Shown here in pieces: positions 18,686 to 29,295 of a stretch of 64,000 nt of DNA. A model generated the notes under the pieces. That model saw only the letters and a list, made by a program, of their open reading frames with translations. It was not told the DNA's origin and ran no database searches. The stretch is from Saccharomycopsis crataegensis. Its lineage: Eukaryota; Ascomycota; Saccharomycetes; Ascoideales; Saccharomycopsidaceae. Position numbers and translations under genes: made by a program. How positions within the stretch are numbered: the stretch's first letter is position 1; every line of letters starts with the position of its first letter. Location of the stretch: assembly GCF_037102585.1 (NCBI RefSeq), contig NW_027043822.1, positions 62,001 through 126,000 on the forward strand, given 5' to 3'.

Positions 18686-20785
18686 ATGAAAGATCAGAAA
18701 CACAACAGTGGTGGAGGTGACTCTTCCACATTCCTGATTCATAACGGAAATCCAGATTTTGCACCACGATCTAGAAGAAGGTCCTCCAATAATGGATCTA
18801 GACCAATGAGAAGAAATGGTAGACTTGCTAATATCGAAGCATCTTCTTTCAAAGCCAACAATTTTGATATCAACGAAGATGAGGAATTCAAACTTGCTGC
18901 ACCATCACAAACCTTTGGGAAGCAATACGTGTATGGTGTTGATTTTTTGCTATCACTCAGAAAATCCGAGTTGATTGTTAAATGGGAAGATGTTCCAGAT
19001 AATGACTTCTGGAGAAAATATTCTAATGCCCAGCCAACTGGCAAAAAGAGAAGTGATTACAACAATAGTAGCAACAGTAATAATAACAATTTTTCCAACC
19101 CAGACAGTCAAGGATCAACTGGCGAGATGGGATCCTTTTCCATAAAGCCAACGAAAGGTGATAGATTCGCAAATAGTAGGCCTAAGAAAACTGGCCATAA
19201 AAACTCTGGTGGGTTTTTTGAATTCGATGAAGGTGAGGAAGAACCTGAATGGTTGGTTGATAATGACACCAGTTTGGAGGAAGAACGAGCATCAGGTATA
19301 CACCAAATTGGAAAGACGGTTCAAGATTTTGAGAAGTGGAAACTAAAAATGAAATTGCAAGAAAAGAAGAAGAATGGTGTTATAGGAGCCGATGAGGAAG
19401 CCCGATTAGATGCGATTATCAATAATAGAGATTTCCCAGTTCCTGCCACCGATGCCAAAGTTGTTGGAAGTGGCGCTGGTGGATTCTTTACCTTCGGGGC
19501 CAGTGATCCTCAACAAGATTCTTTACTTAATACAAGTATTGAGGACTCTAAACCATTGGAGGATCATCATGATTTAGAAGCTCTGGGAAGCTCCAAGTTC
19601 TCATCTTTCTTTAAGCCTCCTCCAGCTTCATCTGCCGTTCCAGTTTCTCAATTTACATCATCACCATCACCATCATCATCTTCATCTTCATCATCAGTGA
19701 CAACGACAACAACATCAACAAACCCAGCTGCCGACCAAGCTGCTGGTTCAAGAATCTTGTCAATGTTGGGTAAGCCATCACCTCAAACTCGGTCGGCATC
19801 TCAACTTCCTGCAACTCCAAATGTCCCAGAAGCTAAATCTACCTCAAACGACATGTTCTTCATGACCTTGCTTAACAAAAATGGTCCTTCATCATCATCT
19901 AAGGAACCTGGACCAATTACTCAACAGCAACAACCGGGCCCAAAATCTAACATTATGGCATTGTTTGAAAAGGCCTCCACTGGTAATCAATCGTCTCCAT
20001 TAGTATCTTCACAACAATCATTTCCAATCAGTCAATCCCCACAACAGGGACGTTCCCAAGTAGCAACCCCATTGTCAAGTCAGTCTCCGTTAGTTAAAAA
20101 TCAAACTATTCAACAACAGCAACATCAACAACAACAACAACAACAACAACAACAAAACCAAATACAACAACAGCAAAATCAAATACAACAACAGTACCAA
20201 AAATCTGGACCTCAACAATCTTCTAATCAACAGCAAGAAAAACAACAACAAAGCCTTCCAGGTCCCCAAGGTCCTCCACCTCCAGGAATACCAAGTCAAC
20301 AATATGGTCCTCCTCAAGGATTCCCTCCAGGCTTTCCGCCAATTAATCACATTCAACAACTACCACCAGGAATAAATCCTGGTCAATATGGTCCTCCACC
20401 TCCTCACATGCAACAACCAATGGCTGGTGTTCCTCCTCCAGGATTTCTCAATCAACTACCTCCATGGTTGGCAAATGGCAACAACAGTTCTGAAAATGGT
20501 GGACGTCCAATCCCAATTCCACCTAACGGTCAGTTCATGATGAGCCCAAACCAACAGCAACAACAACAACCTCAAAAACGTGGCGGTCCAATGAATTCTG
20601 GGGCTTATCCAATGTTTGTAGGGCCAGGTAGACCAATGCCTCCTCCTGGTGTGATGCATCCGGGAATGGTGCCTCCACATTTGCAACAGCATCACCCACG
20701 TCTTCACCCTCAACAACAGTCACAACAACCACAACGCGGTGGCCCAGTCCCACCAAATCTCTTTGGCGGTGCTCTTCAAAGTTGA
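18686..20785 (+). CDS. Probable eIF4E-binding protein (Eap1/4E-T-like)
   Basis: Predicted 699-residue, largely disordered cytoplasmic protein. Residues 83-89 are YGVDFLL, an exact fit to the eIF4E-binding consensus YxxxxL-hydrophobic. It is followed by LRKSELIVKWEDVPDNDFWRKY, which recalls the FW element after the 4E site in yeast Eap1. Further on come an acidic/Trp segment (EEEPEWLVD), a helical KWKLKMKLQEKKK segment and short hydrophobic motifs (SRILSMLG, MFFMTLL, SNIMALFEKA). After that come a poly-Gln block (20101-20200) and a Pro/Gly/Gln-rich C-terminus. Such layouts occur in 4E-T and Eap1, which repress cap-dependent translation and join decay complexes. The assignment rests on the motif and architecture; low complexity limits certainty. 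The ATG at 18686 is the first in frame. Confidence 0.6.
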   Translation: MKDQKHNSGGGDSSTFLIHNGNPDFAPRSRRRSSNNGSRPMRRNGRLANIEASSFKANNFDINEDEEFKLAAPSQTFGKQYVYGVDFLLSLRKSELIVKWEDVPDNDFWRKYSNAQPTGKKRSDYNNSSNSNNNNFSNPDSQGSTGEMGSFSIKPTKGDRFANSRPKKTGHKNSGGFFEFDEGEEEPEWLVDNDTSLEEERASGIHQIGKTVQDFEKWKLKMKLQEKKKNGVIGADEEARLDAIINNRDFPVPATDAKVVGSGAGGFFTFGASDPQQDSLLNTSIEDSKPLEDHHDLEALGSSKFSSFFKPPPASSAVPVSQFTSSPSPSSSSSSSSVTTTTTSTNPAADQAAGSRILSMLGKPSPQTRSASQLPATPNVPEAKSTSNDMFFMTLLNKNGPSSSSKEPGPITQQQQPGPKSNIMALFEKASTGNQSSPLVSSQQSFPISQSPQQGRSQVATPLSSQSPLVKNQTIQQQQHQQQQQQQQQQNQIQQQQNQIQQQYQKSGPQQSSNQQQEKQQQSLPGPQGPPPPGIPSQQYGPPQGFPPGFPPINHIQQLPPGINPGQYGPPPPHMQQPMAGVPPPGFLNQLPPWLANGNNSSENGGRPIPIPPNGQFMMSPNQQQQQQPQKRGGPMNSGAYPMFVGPGRPMPPPGVMHPGMVPPHLQQHHPRLHPQQQSQQPQRGGPVPPNLFGGALQS
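20101..20200 (+). repeat. CAA/CAG repeat encoding poly-Gln
   Basis: Mixed CAA/CAG codons encode runs of Gln with Asn, His and Ile interruptions, inside the putative eIF4E-binding protein. CAA dominates, which makes the tract less prone to slippage than pure CAG. Shorter Gln runs follow near 20230 and 20550. Confidence 0.85.
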
Positions 20786-21005
20786 CGGTGATCTGCTAAA
20801 GATTTTAAATAAGAATTTTCATGAATCAGTTTTTTTTTTAATGAAAAAAAGAAAAAAAAAAAGTTAAGAGTTAAGATTATTTCTACTATTTTTTTCAGTT
20901 CGAATTGTAAAAATTACTACTACTAAATAACTGTCATTTATTTCTCCACAAAAAAAAAAAAAAGAAAAAAGTGGAAAAGTGGAAAAGAACAACATTTTAG
21001 GAATC

Positions 21006-22199
21006 CTATAGAACCTGAGAAAGTTTACTAAGAAAATTCAAAAACTGTATTTGTTCATCAGTCCCATTGGATAGCTTATCATCGGTTTCGTTAAGGGCAA
21101 AACTGATATGAATCTTCTGAGTTCCTGTTAAACTGTCGTCCAAGATCAACTTGTCGTGTAACTGATCCAACATTTGGGTGGCACTCCAGCCTTCTGCTGC
21201 CAATTTTTTGCTTAATTTAAACATAACTTGGAAATCATGAGTTCTTGCTGCTGTAACAATTTCATCGAGGGTTGAATCACTGACAATCCCTGCGATTTCC
21301 TGCACACTGGTGACGGTAATTTTTGAGCTTTCATGATTATTTCCCCCTTGTTCATCTATAGATATATCTCCATCGGCATCGACTTCAGCCACTCCGTGTA
21401 ATTTTGTCGCTGATTGTAGAAAAGTAATGGCCTTTCGGAGATCCCCGTGTGAAATATCGAGGATTTTTTCCAACACCCCATCTTCATACTGCACTTTTTC
21501 CTCATTAGCAACATAGGTCAATCTTGTTAAGGCATCGGTGTTGTCAAGAGGTTTGAATCTAAATTTTGAGCAACGTGATGCCAATGGGTCAATGATCCTC
21601 GTTATATAATTACAAATGAGACAGAATCTGGTAACCCCCGAATAAGTTTCCATAGTTCTTCTAAGGGCAGACTGTGCATCATTAGTCATAGAATCAGCTT
21701 CATCGAGAATGATGATCTTGTATGGAGGGCAAGGGTATTTGGCCAAATCTTCCTTTGACGGATTAGACACCGTCAACCTGGCGAAATTCTTGACTTTTTC
21801 CCTGACAATAGAAATCCCTCGCTCATCAGAGGCATTTAATTCTAAAACCCGGGTTTTATAAAGCTCTGGTCCGTACAATTGCTTTGCCAATGCAAGAATT
21901 GTTGAAGTTTTACCAGTACCGGGAGGACCGTAGAAAAGCATATGCGGAAGATTAGAAGTGTGTAAAGACTTCTTCAATACAGTGACGGCATGCGATTGAG
22001 ACGAGACATCGTCAAGATTTTTAGGACGGCTGAAAAGGGAATAGGTTAGTGGGATATGTCAAATAAAAAACAAGCCATCAGAGATCATCATCAATACTTA
22101 CTATTTTTCAACCCAAGGCATACGGGCTTTTCTATCACCATCATCTTTCGAGCTAGCCTTTTTGGGAGCCCGCTGATTGAAAAAACTTGCCATGGACAT
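21006..22199 (-). CDS. RFC2: Replication factor C subunit 2, spliced
   Basis: Predicted 373-residue AAA+ clamp-loader subunit that helps load PCNA during DNA replication. Exon 1 is 22102-22199 and exon 2 is 21006-22029. Spliced, residues 28-36 read PWVEKYRPK, the conserved RFC start, then Walker A GPPGTGKT (residues 67-74), ELNASDERGI, the Walker B DEADSM and the SRC motif in LASRCSKFRF. Sequence similarity is highest to yeast Rfc2 (TMETYSGVTRFCLICNYITRIIDPLASRCSKFRF region). The unspliced frame from 21977 would lack the N-terminal RFC box. Two in-frame ATGs (22199 and 22193) are possible. The C-terminal third diverges more, with an acidic insert (DADGDISIDEQGGN). Confidence 0.94.
22030..22101 (-). 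other. Spliceosomal intron in RFC2
   Basis: A 72-nt intron on the minus strand with donor GTAAGT, branch-like CACTAAC and acceptor TTTTCAG. Removal joins the frame within a Tyr codon and yields the conserved EKYRPK. Confidence 0.92.
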
Positions 22200-22681
22200 C
22201 TTGAACAAAGGTATACGTTATTATGATTATATAGATTGGTCTATAATAGATGCTACTTGCTGATAACAGGATATCTGTAAAAAAAAAACCATTTGGCGCG
22301 TTTTTTTTTTATGAAAAAATTAAAAAAAAAAAAAAAATTACGCGTACATGTAGCCCTACTTGACTATATATTATTAAGAGGGTTTTTTTTAGAATAAAAA
22401 CGCTCATAGTTTCCACACAAACAGAAATTGAAGTAATCGAAACAGCTTATCTCAAACTATCTTTTTTACCCTTCTCTCTATTAATTTTTGGCCAGGTGGG
22501 CCATTAAGGGGGTGTAGATGGAGTGAGGGGGTGTAGATGTATTCACCGTGCCGGTTAATGTGTGAAAGTTCCGTACCGGTAACCGTCCACACAAAAAAAA
22601 AAAAGCAAAAAAAAAAAAAAAAATTGAAGGAATCAACAGAAATGGTCATTTAGATCAAACATTCAAAGACTATAAGGAAAA
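22200..22681. other. Divergent promoter of RFC2 and MRPS16
   Basis: About 480 bases. It holds GGCGCG (22295-22300), ACGCGT (22339-22344) and several A/T runs. A near-direct repeat GGGGGTGTAGATG lies around 22507-22540. Confidence 0.55.
22339..22344. promoter_or_regulatory. MCB-like ACGCGT upstream of RFC2
   Basis: ACGCGT, the MBF core for G1/S genes, lies 140 bases upstream of the RFC2 start, with GGCGCG nearby. RFC genes are S-phase genes in yeasts, so the match is sensible. The hexamer also occurs at four other places in this window, so it is weak alone. Confidence 0.4.
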
Positions 22682-23119
22682 ATGAAGGGGATTGTCAGAA
22701 TAAGACTTGCTAGATTCGGCAGAAAGCACTCTCCGGTATATAACATTGTTGTGTCCAGGGCTAGGTAAGTTGTTTTGTCGGTATATGTACATGTATCTGT
22801 GGGAAGTGTGAAAATACTAATATCATATTTTAGAACTGGAAGAGACACAAAACCAATAGAAGTCATCGGTACTTATAATCCAATACCTGCTCCTTTGCCA
22901 CTAGAACTCAAAAAACAAGGGGCTAGACCAGTCAAGGATGTTGCCTTAGATTTCAGCAGAGCCAAGTATTGGTTAGGTGTCGGGGCTCAACCAACTGAAC
23001 CAATAGTGAAATTGTTCAAGAAAGCCGGAATTCTCAATATGGAATGGCCTGCTCCTTCAGAAGTTCTCAAGCCAATCAATGATAAAGTTGCTGTTCCACA
23101 AAAGGATATTTTGGAATGA
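22682..23119 (+). CDS. MRPS16: Mitochondrial small ribosomal subunit protein bS16m, spliced
   Basis: Predicted 122-residue mitochondrial ribosomal protein of the bacterial S16 family. Exon 1 is 22682-22764 and exon 2 is 22834-23119. The protein opens with [20 protein letters not shown], the S16 signature, and splicing supplies the following [17 protein letters not shown]. The later [21 protein letters not shown] matches the family too. Length is close to yeast Mrps16 (about 121). It shares a divergent promoter with RFC2 and converges on RPA135 with a 320-base gap. Confidence 0.95.
22765..22833 (+). other. Spliceosomal intron in MRPS16
   Basis: A 69-nt intron with donor GTAAGT, branch point TACTAAT at 22815-22821 and acceptor TTTTAG. 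It splits an Arg codon in the conserved SRARTGRD segment. Confidence 0.93.
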
Positions 23120-23439
23120 GGAGACTCATAAAAATTGAGGAGAGAAAGAATAAGAAATTGAAAAATGAAAAACCCTCTCAACGAATGTATTAATGTATTA
23201 ATGTTTTTGACCTTGTATATATATAAAGGTTATGTTTTATCTGACCCTTCGAAGCTTTTTTTTTTATGTCTCATTAATGGAAGTTTCTTTTTACAAATAA
23301 CAATAGACGTAGAATAAAGAATGATTATTAATAGTATATTATACAGATGATGCAAAGACCGAAAAGGAGATAGAAAGAGAGAAAAAAAATAAAATAAAGT
23401 GGAAAGGTATTAAAAACAAAACAAAACAATAAGATTAGC
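23120..23439. other. Convergent intergenic region
   Basis: 320 bases between the stops of MRPS16 and RPA135, with TATATATA near 23215. It serves as 3' flank for both; no gene is seen. Confidence 0.6.
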
Positions 23440-26400
23440 TTATTTTGGAGAAACGTTGTAACGCATTCTGATACCCATAGCAGCTAACTCAGAGTCGAGG
23501 TATTTCAAAACAAATGGAATACCAATAGTAGTTGTATCAGCACCACCAATAAATCTATTGCTTTGGCCATCTTCCCAAATTTCCGATTCATCAACATCCT
23601 TCAATAAAGTTTCACTCTCAATCTTAGTGGCACAACTACGGCAACGGATCGAGGATTTTTGACCAATTCTTGGAACAGAGGTTTGAGGATTCAACAAAGA
23701 ACCACAGGATCTGCAAATAGAGGTTTGAGTGTAATCAGAGCAATTCAACAATCTATCTTGTAACAAGAAAGCGGATCCGTGACCAATCAAGGCATCACGC
23801 TCCATTTCACCGACACGAATACCACCAGATCTCTTACGGCCCTTAACAGGTTGCATAGTCAAACTGTTAACTGGACCAGTCGAACGAACTTGGAACTTAT
23901 CATTGACCATATGACGCAATCTTTGGTAGTAAACAACCCCCATATAGATATCAGCTCTCAATTCTTCACCGGTGGCCCCGGAATACATTGGTTCGTTACC
24001 GTGGTAGTTGTAACCAGCCTTCAATAATTGTTCACCAAAGAAATCAGCTGGGGTGTCATCTTCAGAGAATTGCCATGGGGTAGAATCTTGAGCAATACCG
24101 TGCAAAGCACCAGCCTTCCCGGCCAAAGATTCGACAAACATACCGATTGTCATACGCGAAGGGAAAGCATGAGGGTTAATTATGACATCTGGTTGAATAC
24201 CAGTTTCACTAAATGGCATATCCACAGTAGGCCATTTTCTAGAACAAACACCCTTTTGACCGTGTCTAGAAGAATACTTGTCACCAATTTGAGTGTCACG
24301 GATAATTCTATACTTTATCGTAAGCATTTGTAACTCTTCATCATTGTTGTCGCCGAGTAACTTAACTTCTTCAATGTAACCAGGTTCAGAAGAGTGGTAG
24401 GTCTTGATTTTAGTTTTACCAACGGTGTCATCAAAGTAGGCAACAATTGGATCACCTTCTTCAACCTTGGTACCAATCATTGGAAGCCCATCGGCATCCA
24501 ATTTACCCTTCCATTCTTCTGGCCATTCATCACTACCGAAACCAAAGTGTTGGGTAATTGGATCACCACGTCTTCTATTCATACCCAAATCGATTTTTTC
24601 AACCTTGTAAACCATACCATAACCAAAACCTCTTTCGTCGGCAGATTTGTTGATAATCATCGCATCATCCATATCATAACCGGTGTAAGAGATAACGGCA
24701 ACAACGGCATTAGTACCGTTAGGGAAATTGTCCATGCCGTATTGATCGTACAATTTGGCCTTAACAATTGGAGTTTGACCAGTTTGCAATCTATACAACT
24801 TGTTGTCAGATCTGTGAGCCAAGGCGACACCAGGAGTCCCCATAGTTTGCTTACCCATCTGACATTGGTACATATTACGTGGAGATTGGTTGAAATCAGA
24901 AAATGGAGTAAGGTTGGCCAAGATTGACAAAATATTAGTTGGAGAAAATTCCACATGGCTATGGATGTTCGATTCAATTTCAGATGGTCTAACAGCAACA
25001 TTAAGATAAACTTGTTCAAATGGACCAACGATGTCCTCCTTGGCAAGTGGCAAGTATTTAACTGGTCTCATCATTCTAGCTCTACCCCCAAACAAATACA
25101 AACCAGGGTATTGACCTTTAGTAGAAGGAGGAACGTAACCAATTTCCAAATCAAGTGGTAAACCATGAGTTCTTTCCACTTTCCAATATCTCAAGGTATC
25201 AGCAACAATTCTACCTTGTTCATGAGTACACCAGCCAACAACTTTACCATCCAATTGGACACAACAAACATTTGGACCAGCAGCAAAACCGTGCTTTGGT
25301 ACAATACCCAACAAACTCAAGGCTTCCCCAACCTTTGAAACATCGGAATCTTCGGTTGCCACTTTACATTTATGTGACAAATGGTTTAACAAACCACAAG
25401 GGGAACCATCCGGTGTATGGACAGGACACAAGAACCCCCAAGATTCTGGCAACAACTTACGAACTGTGGTGGTTTTCAATTGGGCAAAGAAAGAACCTCT
25501 GTGAACCATTCTGAATTGAGACAAGAATCTGTAGAAATTAATCTTATCAGCAACGACAGTATAACCCGAGACTTGTTGCAAATCCAAACCAGATTGAGAC
25601 ACTAAATTACCGGTACTCAAGAAATATTGCAATTTTTGACCAATATTTTCATTCACTTTAGAAAACAATCTTGTCATATACTTACGTTCACTGAAGTTGA
25701 TACCAGTACCTCTATCAATGTCTGTGTTAACTTGCTGAGTAATACTTGCAAGATATTCATCCATTTTTTCCTTCAAGATCATACCGTACAAAAATCCACC
25801 CAATAAGATTTCTTGATGTTGAGAACTATCTGGATTATCGGCACAGCAATCGTTAGCCACCAAAGTGTATAATTTTCTGATCATAAAAAGTAACATTCTG
25901 AATTTATCCTCATTAGAGTCCAAGTGTACCAAAACAATTCTTCTAAGGACTTCTTTACCAACCTCAACATCAGACATATCATCAGCGACACCAAATACGA
26001 CTCTGAATTTATCACCAAGATAAGCCAAAGTTTCTTGTTGAGAATGCAAACCATAGGACTTGTAACTTCTAAGCAACAATTCTAAACGATCGGTCAAGAA
26101 AGAATCAGAAGAATCAGAACCAACAATTCCATCAAAAATCTCACGGTCATTAGTCTCTGCCAAAGCCTTCATAATCATCATAACTGGAACTAAATATTCA
26201 TTCTTTCTCCAAGAGAATCTAAAGGTAAGGTTACCGTCCTTCAAATAGTGAACAACATTAGTTTGAGAAGTTTGATCTGGTCTAACACATCTGATTTGAA
26301 TACCATATTTTGTGTAAGCATGTCCTCTGTTTTCAAAAGATGGTCTAACGATGGCCATTGGATGATTTCTTCTTTGGACAATCAACATTCTGACTAATTT

Positions 26401-26949
26401 TTCTAAACCATTAACCACGAAATAACCACCCAATTCGTCTGATTCTTCTCTACACTTGACCAATTCTTCTGGTGACATAGTTTGGAGATGACATCTGTTG
26501 GATTTCAACATAATTGGCAAATATCCAGCATCACGAACTTCAGACATTTCAGGGCCATCATTGACAGACCAGCAGACTTTCAACATTAATTTCCCTCTAT
26601 AACTGCTCATTCTTTCTCTGCATTCTGCTGGGTATGTTTTTCTATCAAGAGAAGTTTTGTCAAAAGAGCCGACTGCCGGTTTCATTAATTGTACGGAATC
26701 AATCCATATTTTCAACTTATTAGCTGATCTATGTTCTGTGCTGTCGTAAACAGTCTTTTTGCCAATATCCTTGACAGCCAAGTTCAAAAGGCCTCCGCCT
26801 GGGCCTTCAGTCAAGGCATTGAATGAATGAATGTGAGGATAGATGGCTTCTGCTAAAAGCGGGAAAGCGGTTTCATCCTTTGGAGGATTCTGAAAGCGCT
26901 TGGTTGTTTTCAAGGTGTTGAAACCAAGTCTTTCTTTTGGAGCTACCAT
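23440..26949 (-). CDS. RPA135: RNA polymerase I second-largest subunit
   Basis: Predicted 1169-residue beta-like subunit of RNA polymerase I, which transcribes rDNA in the nucleolus. Colinear with yeast Rpa135 (1203 aa) from NPPKDETAFPLLAEA through SFNALTEGPGGGLLNL, YRGKLMLK, GGYFVVNGLEKL and the active-site and hybrid-binding blocks LVSQSGLDLQQVSGYTVV, SWGFLCPVHTPDGSPCGLLN, GYDMDDAMIINKSADERG, KYSSRHGQKGVCSRKW and GGIRVGEMERDALIGHG. Near the C-terminus four cysteines (CRSCGS...CRSC, about residue 1076 on) form the zinc site. The start at 26949 agrees with the family. It is intronless and shares a 274-base divergent promoter with THG1. The paralogues RPB2 and RPC128 fit less well. Confidence 0.97.
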   Translation of the reverse strand: MVAPKERLGFNTLKTTKRFQNPPKDETAFPLLAEAIYPHIHSFNALTEGPGGGLLNLAVKDIGKKTVYDSTEHRSANKLKIWIDSVQLMKPAVGSFDKTSLDRKTYPAECRERMSSYRGKLMLKVCWSVNDGPEMSEVRDAGYLPIMLKSNRCHLQTMSPEELVKCREESDELGGYFVVNGLEKLVRMLIVQRRNHPMAIVRPSFENRGHAYTKYGIQIRCVRPDQTSQTNVVHYLKDGNLTFRFSWRKNEYLVPVMMIMKALAETNDREIFDGIVGSDSSDSFLTDRLELLLRSYKSYGLHSQQETLAYLGDKFRVVFGVADDMSDVEVGKEVLRRIVLVHLDSNEDKFRMLLFMIRKLYTLVANDCCADNPDSSQHQEILLGGFLYGMILKEKMDEYLASITQQVNTDIDRGTGINFSERKYMTRLFSKVNENIGQKLQYFLSTGNLVSQSGLDLQQVSGYTVVADKINFYRFLSQFRMVHRGSFFAQLKTTTVRKLLPESWGFLCPVHTPDGSPCGLLNHLSHKCKVATEDSDVSKVGEALSLLGIVPKHGFAAGPNVCCVQLDGKVVGWCTHEQGRIVADTLRYWKVERTHGLPLDLEIGYVPPSTKGQYPGLYLFGGRARMMRPVKYLPLAKEDIVGPFEQVYLNVAVRPSEIESNIHSHVEFSPTNILSILANLTPFSDFNQSPRNMYQCQMGKQTMGTPGVALAHRSDNKLYRLQTGQTPIVKAKLYDQYGMDNFPNGTNAVVAVISYTGYDMDDAMIINKSADERGFGYGMVYKVEKIDLGMNRRRGDPITQHFGFGSDEWPEEWKGKLDADGLPMIGTKVEEGDPIVAYFDDTVGKTKIKTYHSSEPGYIEEVKLLGDNNDEELQMLTIKYRIIRDTQIGDKYSSRHGQKGVCSRKWPTVDMPFSETGIQPDVIINPHAFPSRMTIGMFVESLAGKAGALHGIAQDSTPWQFSEDDTPADFFGEQLLKAGYNYHGNEPMYSGATGEELRADIYMGVVYYQRLRHMVNDKFQVRSTGPVNSLTMQPVKGRKRSGGIRVGEMERDALIGHGSAFLLQDRLLNCSDYTQTSICRSCGSLLNPQTSVPRIGQKSSIRCRSCATKIESETLLKDVDESEIWEDGQSNRFIGGADTTTIGIPFVLKYLDSELAAMGIRMRYNVSPK

Positions 26950-27070
26950 TTTTCTCTATTGCTCTGTTTAGCTTTTTATTGCAATGGTATTCTGCCAAAA
27001 GATTAGTGCTAGCTTTGTTGATGATTATTAAGAAAATAACATTAAAAAAAAAAAAAAAAATTAAAAAAAA

Positions 27071-27081
27071 AAAAATTTTCA
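27071..27081. promoter_or_regulatory. RRPE-like element in the RPA135/THG1 promoter
   Basis: AAAAATTTTCA resembles the ribosomal RNA processing element found upstream of ribosome-biogenesis and Pol I genes in yeasts. It adjoins A tracts, so the match may be partly compositional. Confidence 0.3.
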
Positions 27082-27223
27082 GATGCAGAGGGGTGTATGG
27101 GGTGGGAGACACGGTAGGGTGAAAAAGCATCATCGGTGCATAAAAATTTCATAAGCAGAAATCAATACTATTATAAACTCCATTTGATGAAAACAAACAA
27201 GTCGCAACGATACTGGATCGATC

Positions 27224-28158
27224 ATGGCTAATTCTCAGTATGTGTGGCAATTATATACATGCAATAGTGAGCCAGACACGAGGATAAAGAAGTGAACACT
27301 AACACCTGAATTTCTAGATACGAAGTGGTGAAACAGTTTGAAAGAGAAAACTATCTCCTACAGGATACCCACATCGTTATCAGGGTAGATGGCAGGGGAT
27401 TCCATCGATTCACCAAAAATTATGATTTCAGCAAACCTAATGATGAAAGAGCTTTGAAACTCATGAATAAGGCCGCCCATTGTGTTATGGAAAGTATCCC
27501 GGACACCGTGTTGGCGTATGGTGATTCCGATGAATATTCTTTTCTCCTAAGGAAGGATACCGACCTATTTGAAAGAAGAGAGGCAAAGTTGGTTTCGACT
27601 TTTGTTAGCTCCTTCACAAGCTACTATATTTTCTATTGGAATGACTATTTTGTTGACAAGAAATTGAATTTGGATGATGGATTGCCAACATTTGATGGTA
27701 GAGCAGTTCTTTACCCAAACATCAAGAGAATACGACAATACTTTAGCTGGAGACAAGTAGACTGTCATATCAATAATTTGTATAATACAACCTTTTGGAC
27801 ATTAGTGATTAAAGGGGGGTTAACTCCGCAGGATGCTGAAAACAAGTTGATGGGGACATTTGCTAAAGACAAGAATGAAATACTATTTTCGGAATTCGGA
27901 ATAAATTATAATAATGAGCCGGAGATATTCAAAAAGGGGACAGTAATTGTTAGAGAATCAAATGAAGTTGAGAATGTATCAGATGCGCTAAATAGAACGT
28001 CCTTAGAAGAACAGAATACTGGTGCGGTTGATGCTCCGTTGAGTCTTAGACAAAAGGAGAGGAGAGCTAAAAAAAGAAGAAAGATGAAAATCCAGGAGCA
28101 TCATGCTGATATAATTGGGGATACTTTCTGGCACGAGAGATCATATTTATTTGAATGA
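27224..28158 (+). CDS. THG1: tRNA-His guanylyltransferase, spliced
   Basis: Predicted 284-residue enzyme that adds G-1 to the 5' end of tRNA-His by reverse (3'-5') polymerisation. Exon 1 is 27224-27237 and exon 2 is 27318-28158; spliced it begins MANSQYEVVKQFE, as in yeast Thg1. Metal ligands are present: Asp29 in VDGRGFHRF and Asp76-Glu77 in AYGDSDEYSF. Other conserved blocks are the HINNLYNTTFW segment and GINYNNEPEIFKKG. The C-terminal 60 residues form a basic tail (RQKERRAKKRRKMK) and end in HADIIGDTFWHERSYLF. It is longer than yeast Thg1 (237) because of that tail. The open frame alone would start at a GTG. Confidence 0.94.
27238..27317 (+). other. Spliceosomal intron in THG1
   Basis: An 80-nt intron just after the fifth codon: donor GTATGT, branch-like CACTAAC at 27297-27303 and acceptor TTTCTAG. 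The join gives CAA TAC, restoring the family N-terminus. Confidence 0.88.
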
Positions 28159-29289
28159 GGATTTTTTTTTTCTTTTTTAGTGAATAGTTTATACATTATC
28201 AAATCGATGGGCTTAGAATCGGAAGTAGTTGCAAAAATTCCAAAACCTCGCGAGATTAACTCAGTTCTTATTCCACACTAATCATCTTTATTTTTTCCTT
28301 ATATGGTTTGAAGTAGTTTGTATGTATAGCTTTATGGTTTTCCAGTGAGGCTTGTTACATTAGCCAATTTCAATTATTCAACATGGTCAGTTATGTACAA
28401 GAAAAATTGGAATCAGATATTGATTATTGTATACTTAGGCATTAAATATTCCTACACTTTTTTCTTCCTTCTTCTCGTGAAGAGATCATTACTTCTTGAG
28501 GAGATCATCAACCTCTTGAGAACACCAACACATAGTATAATTCCTTGATTGCCGCAAAAGAAGTTTTCAAAAAATTAGAATCTTATACTTTAAATTTTTC
28601 AACTCAAAGTGGAAACTAAGTTCTTTCTACACTATCGCTAATTAACTGCTGATCTTTACAGATCAGCCCATCTTCATCCGATTTTTGTATTCCGAGAGTT
28701 GAAAAAAAAAATTACCAAGGCGAGCAGGGGAATCGAGAATTAGTCTTGTGGAAATCCATCAACGTCATCGCAGATCTCAATACTAGTTAATTAATCGATT
28801 CGCTTCTTGCACCTCGTACAGTTGCCGATACTCAAAATAATATGATTAAGCCTCGAGGACTAATTAAGCTGTGATTTTGTGTTTTTCGCTACAGATATTC
28901 TTAATTGATTGACAGTCGTCCACCAGTTGTAGCAAAAATAAAAAAAAAAAAAAAAAAAAAATCCCCACCTCCAAGGATATAACAAAAAAAAAGTAGTTTA
29001 CATTGTTTTAAGAATAATCCTATTCTATCCCTTTTTGTTCCTATACAAGAATAATCACTATCCATTTTTATTATTCTTTTTCATATATTGCCCTCACTTT
29101 TTGGGTTCCTGACTTTTGTATAGAAGAAGTCAACCCCGAAAATTGGCAGGGCTGGCATCTTTTAGGTGCAGCATCTGGCGGCATCGTTCCTTAAAGTAAT
29201 GGGGTCAGTTGTCCCCGATGCAACTATGAATGAATGATCTAATGACGTGAGTTCCGAACCTTTATTCATAGATTTTCCTTCCATAATTG

Positions 29290-29295
29290 GCTGGT
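29290..29295. promoter_or_regulatory. Ace2/Swi5-type site (ACCAGC on the minus strand)
   Basis: GCTGGT is the complement of ACCAGC, the Ace2/Swi5 core. A second GCTGGC is at 29151-29156. Ace2 activates CTS1 in S. cerevisiae and CHT3 in Candida for cell separation, so the target matches. Sites are short and binding is inferred. Confidence 0.4.

Noticed and set aside
20090-20359. Leu-rich minus-strand frame opposite the poly-Gln region
   Set aside because: It is the antisense reading of CAA/CAG repeats.
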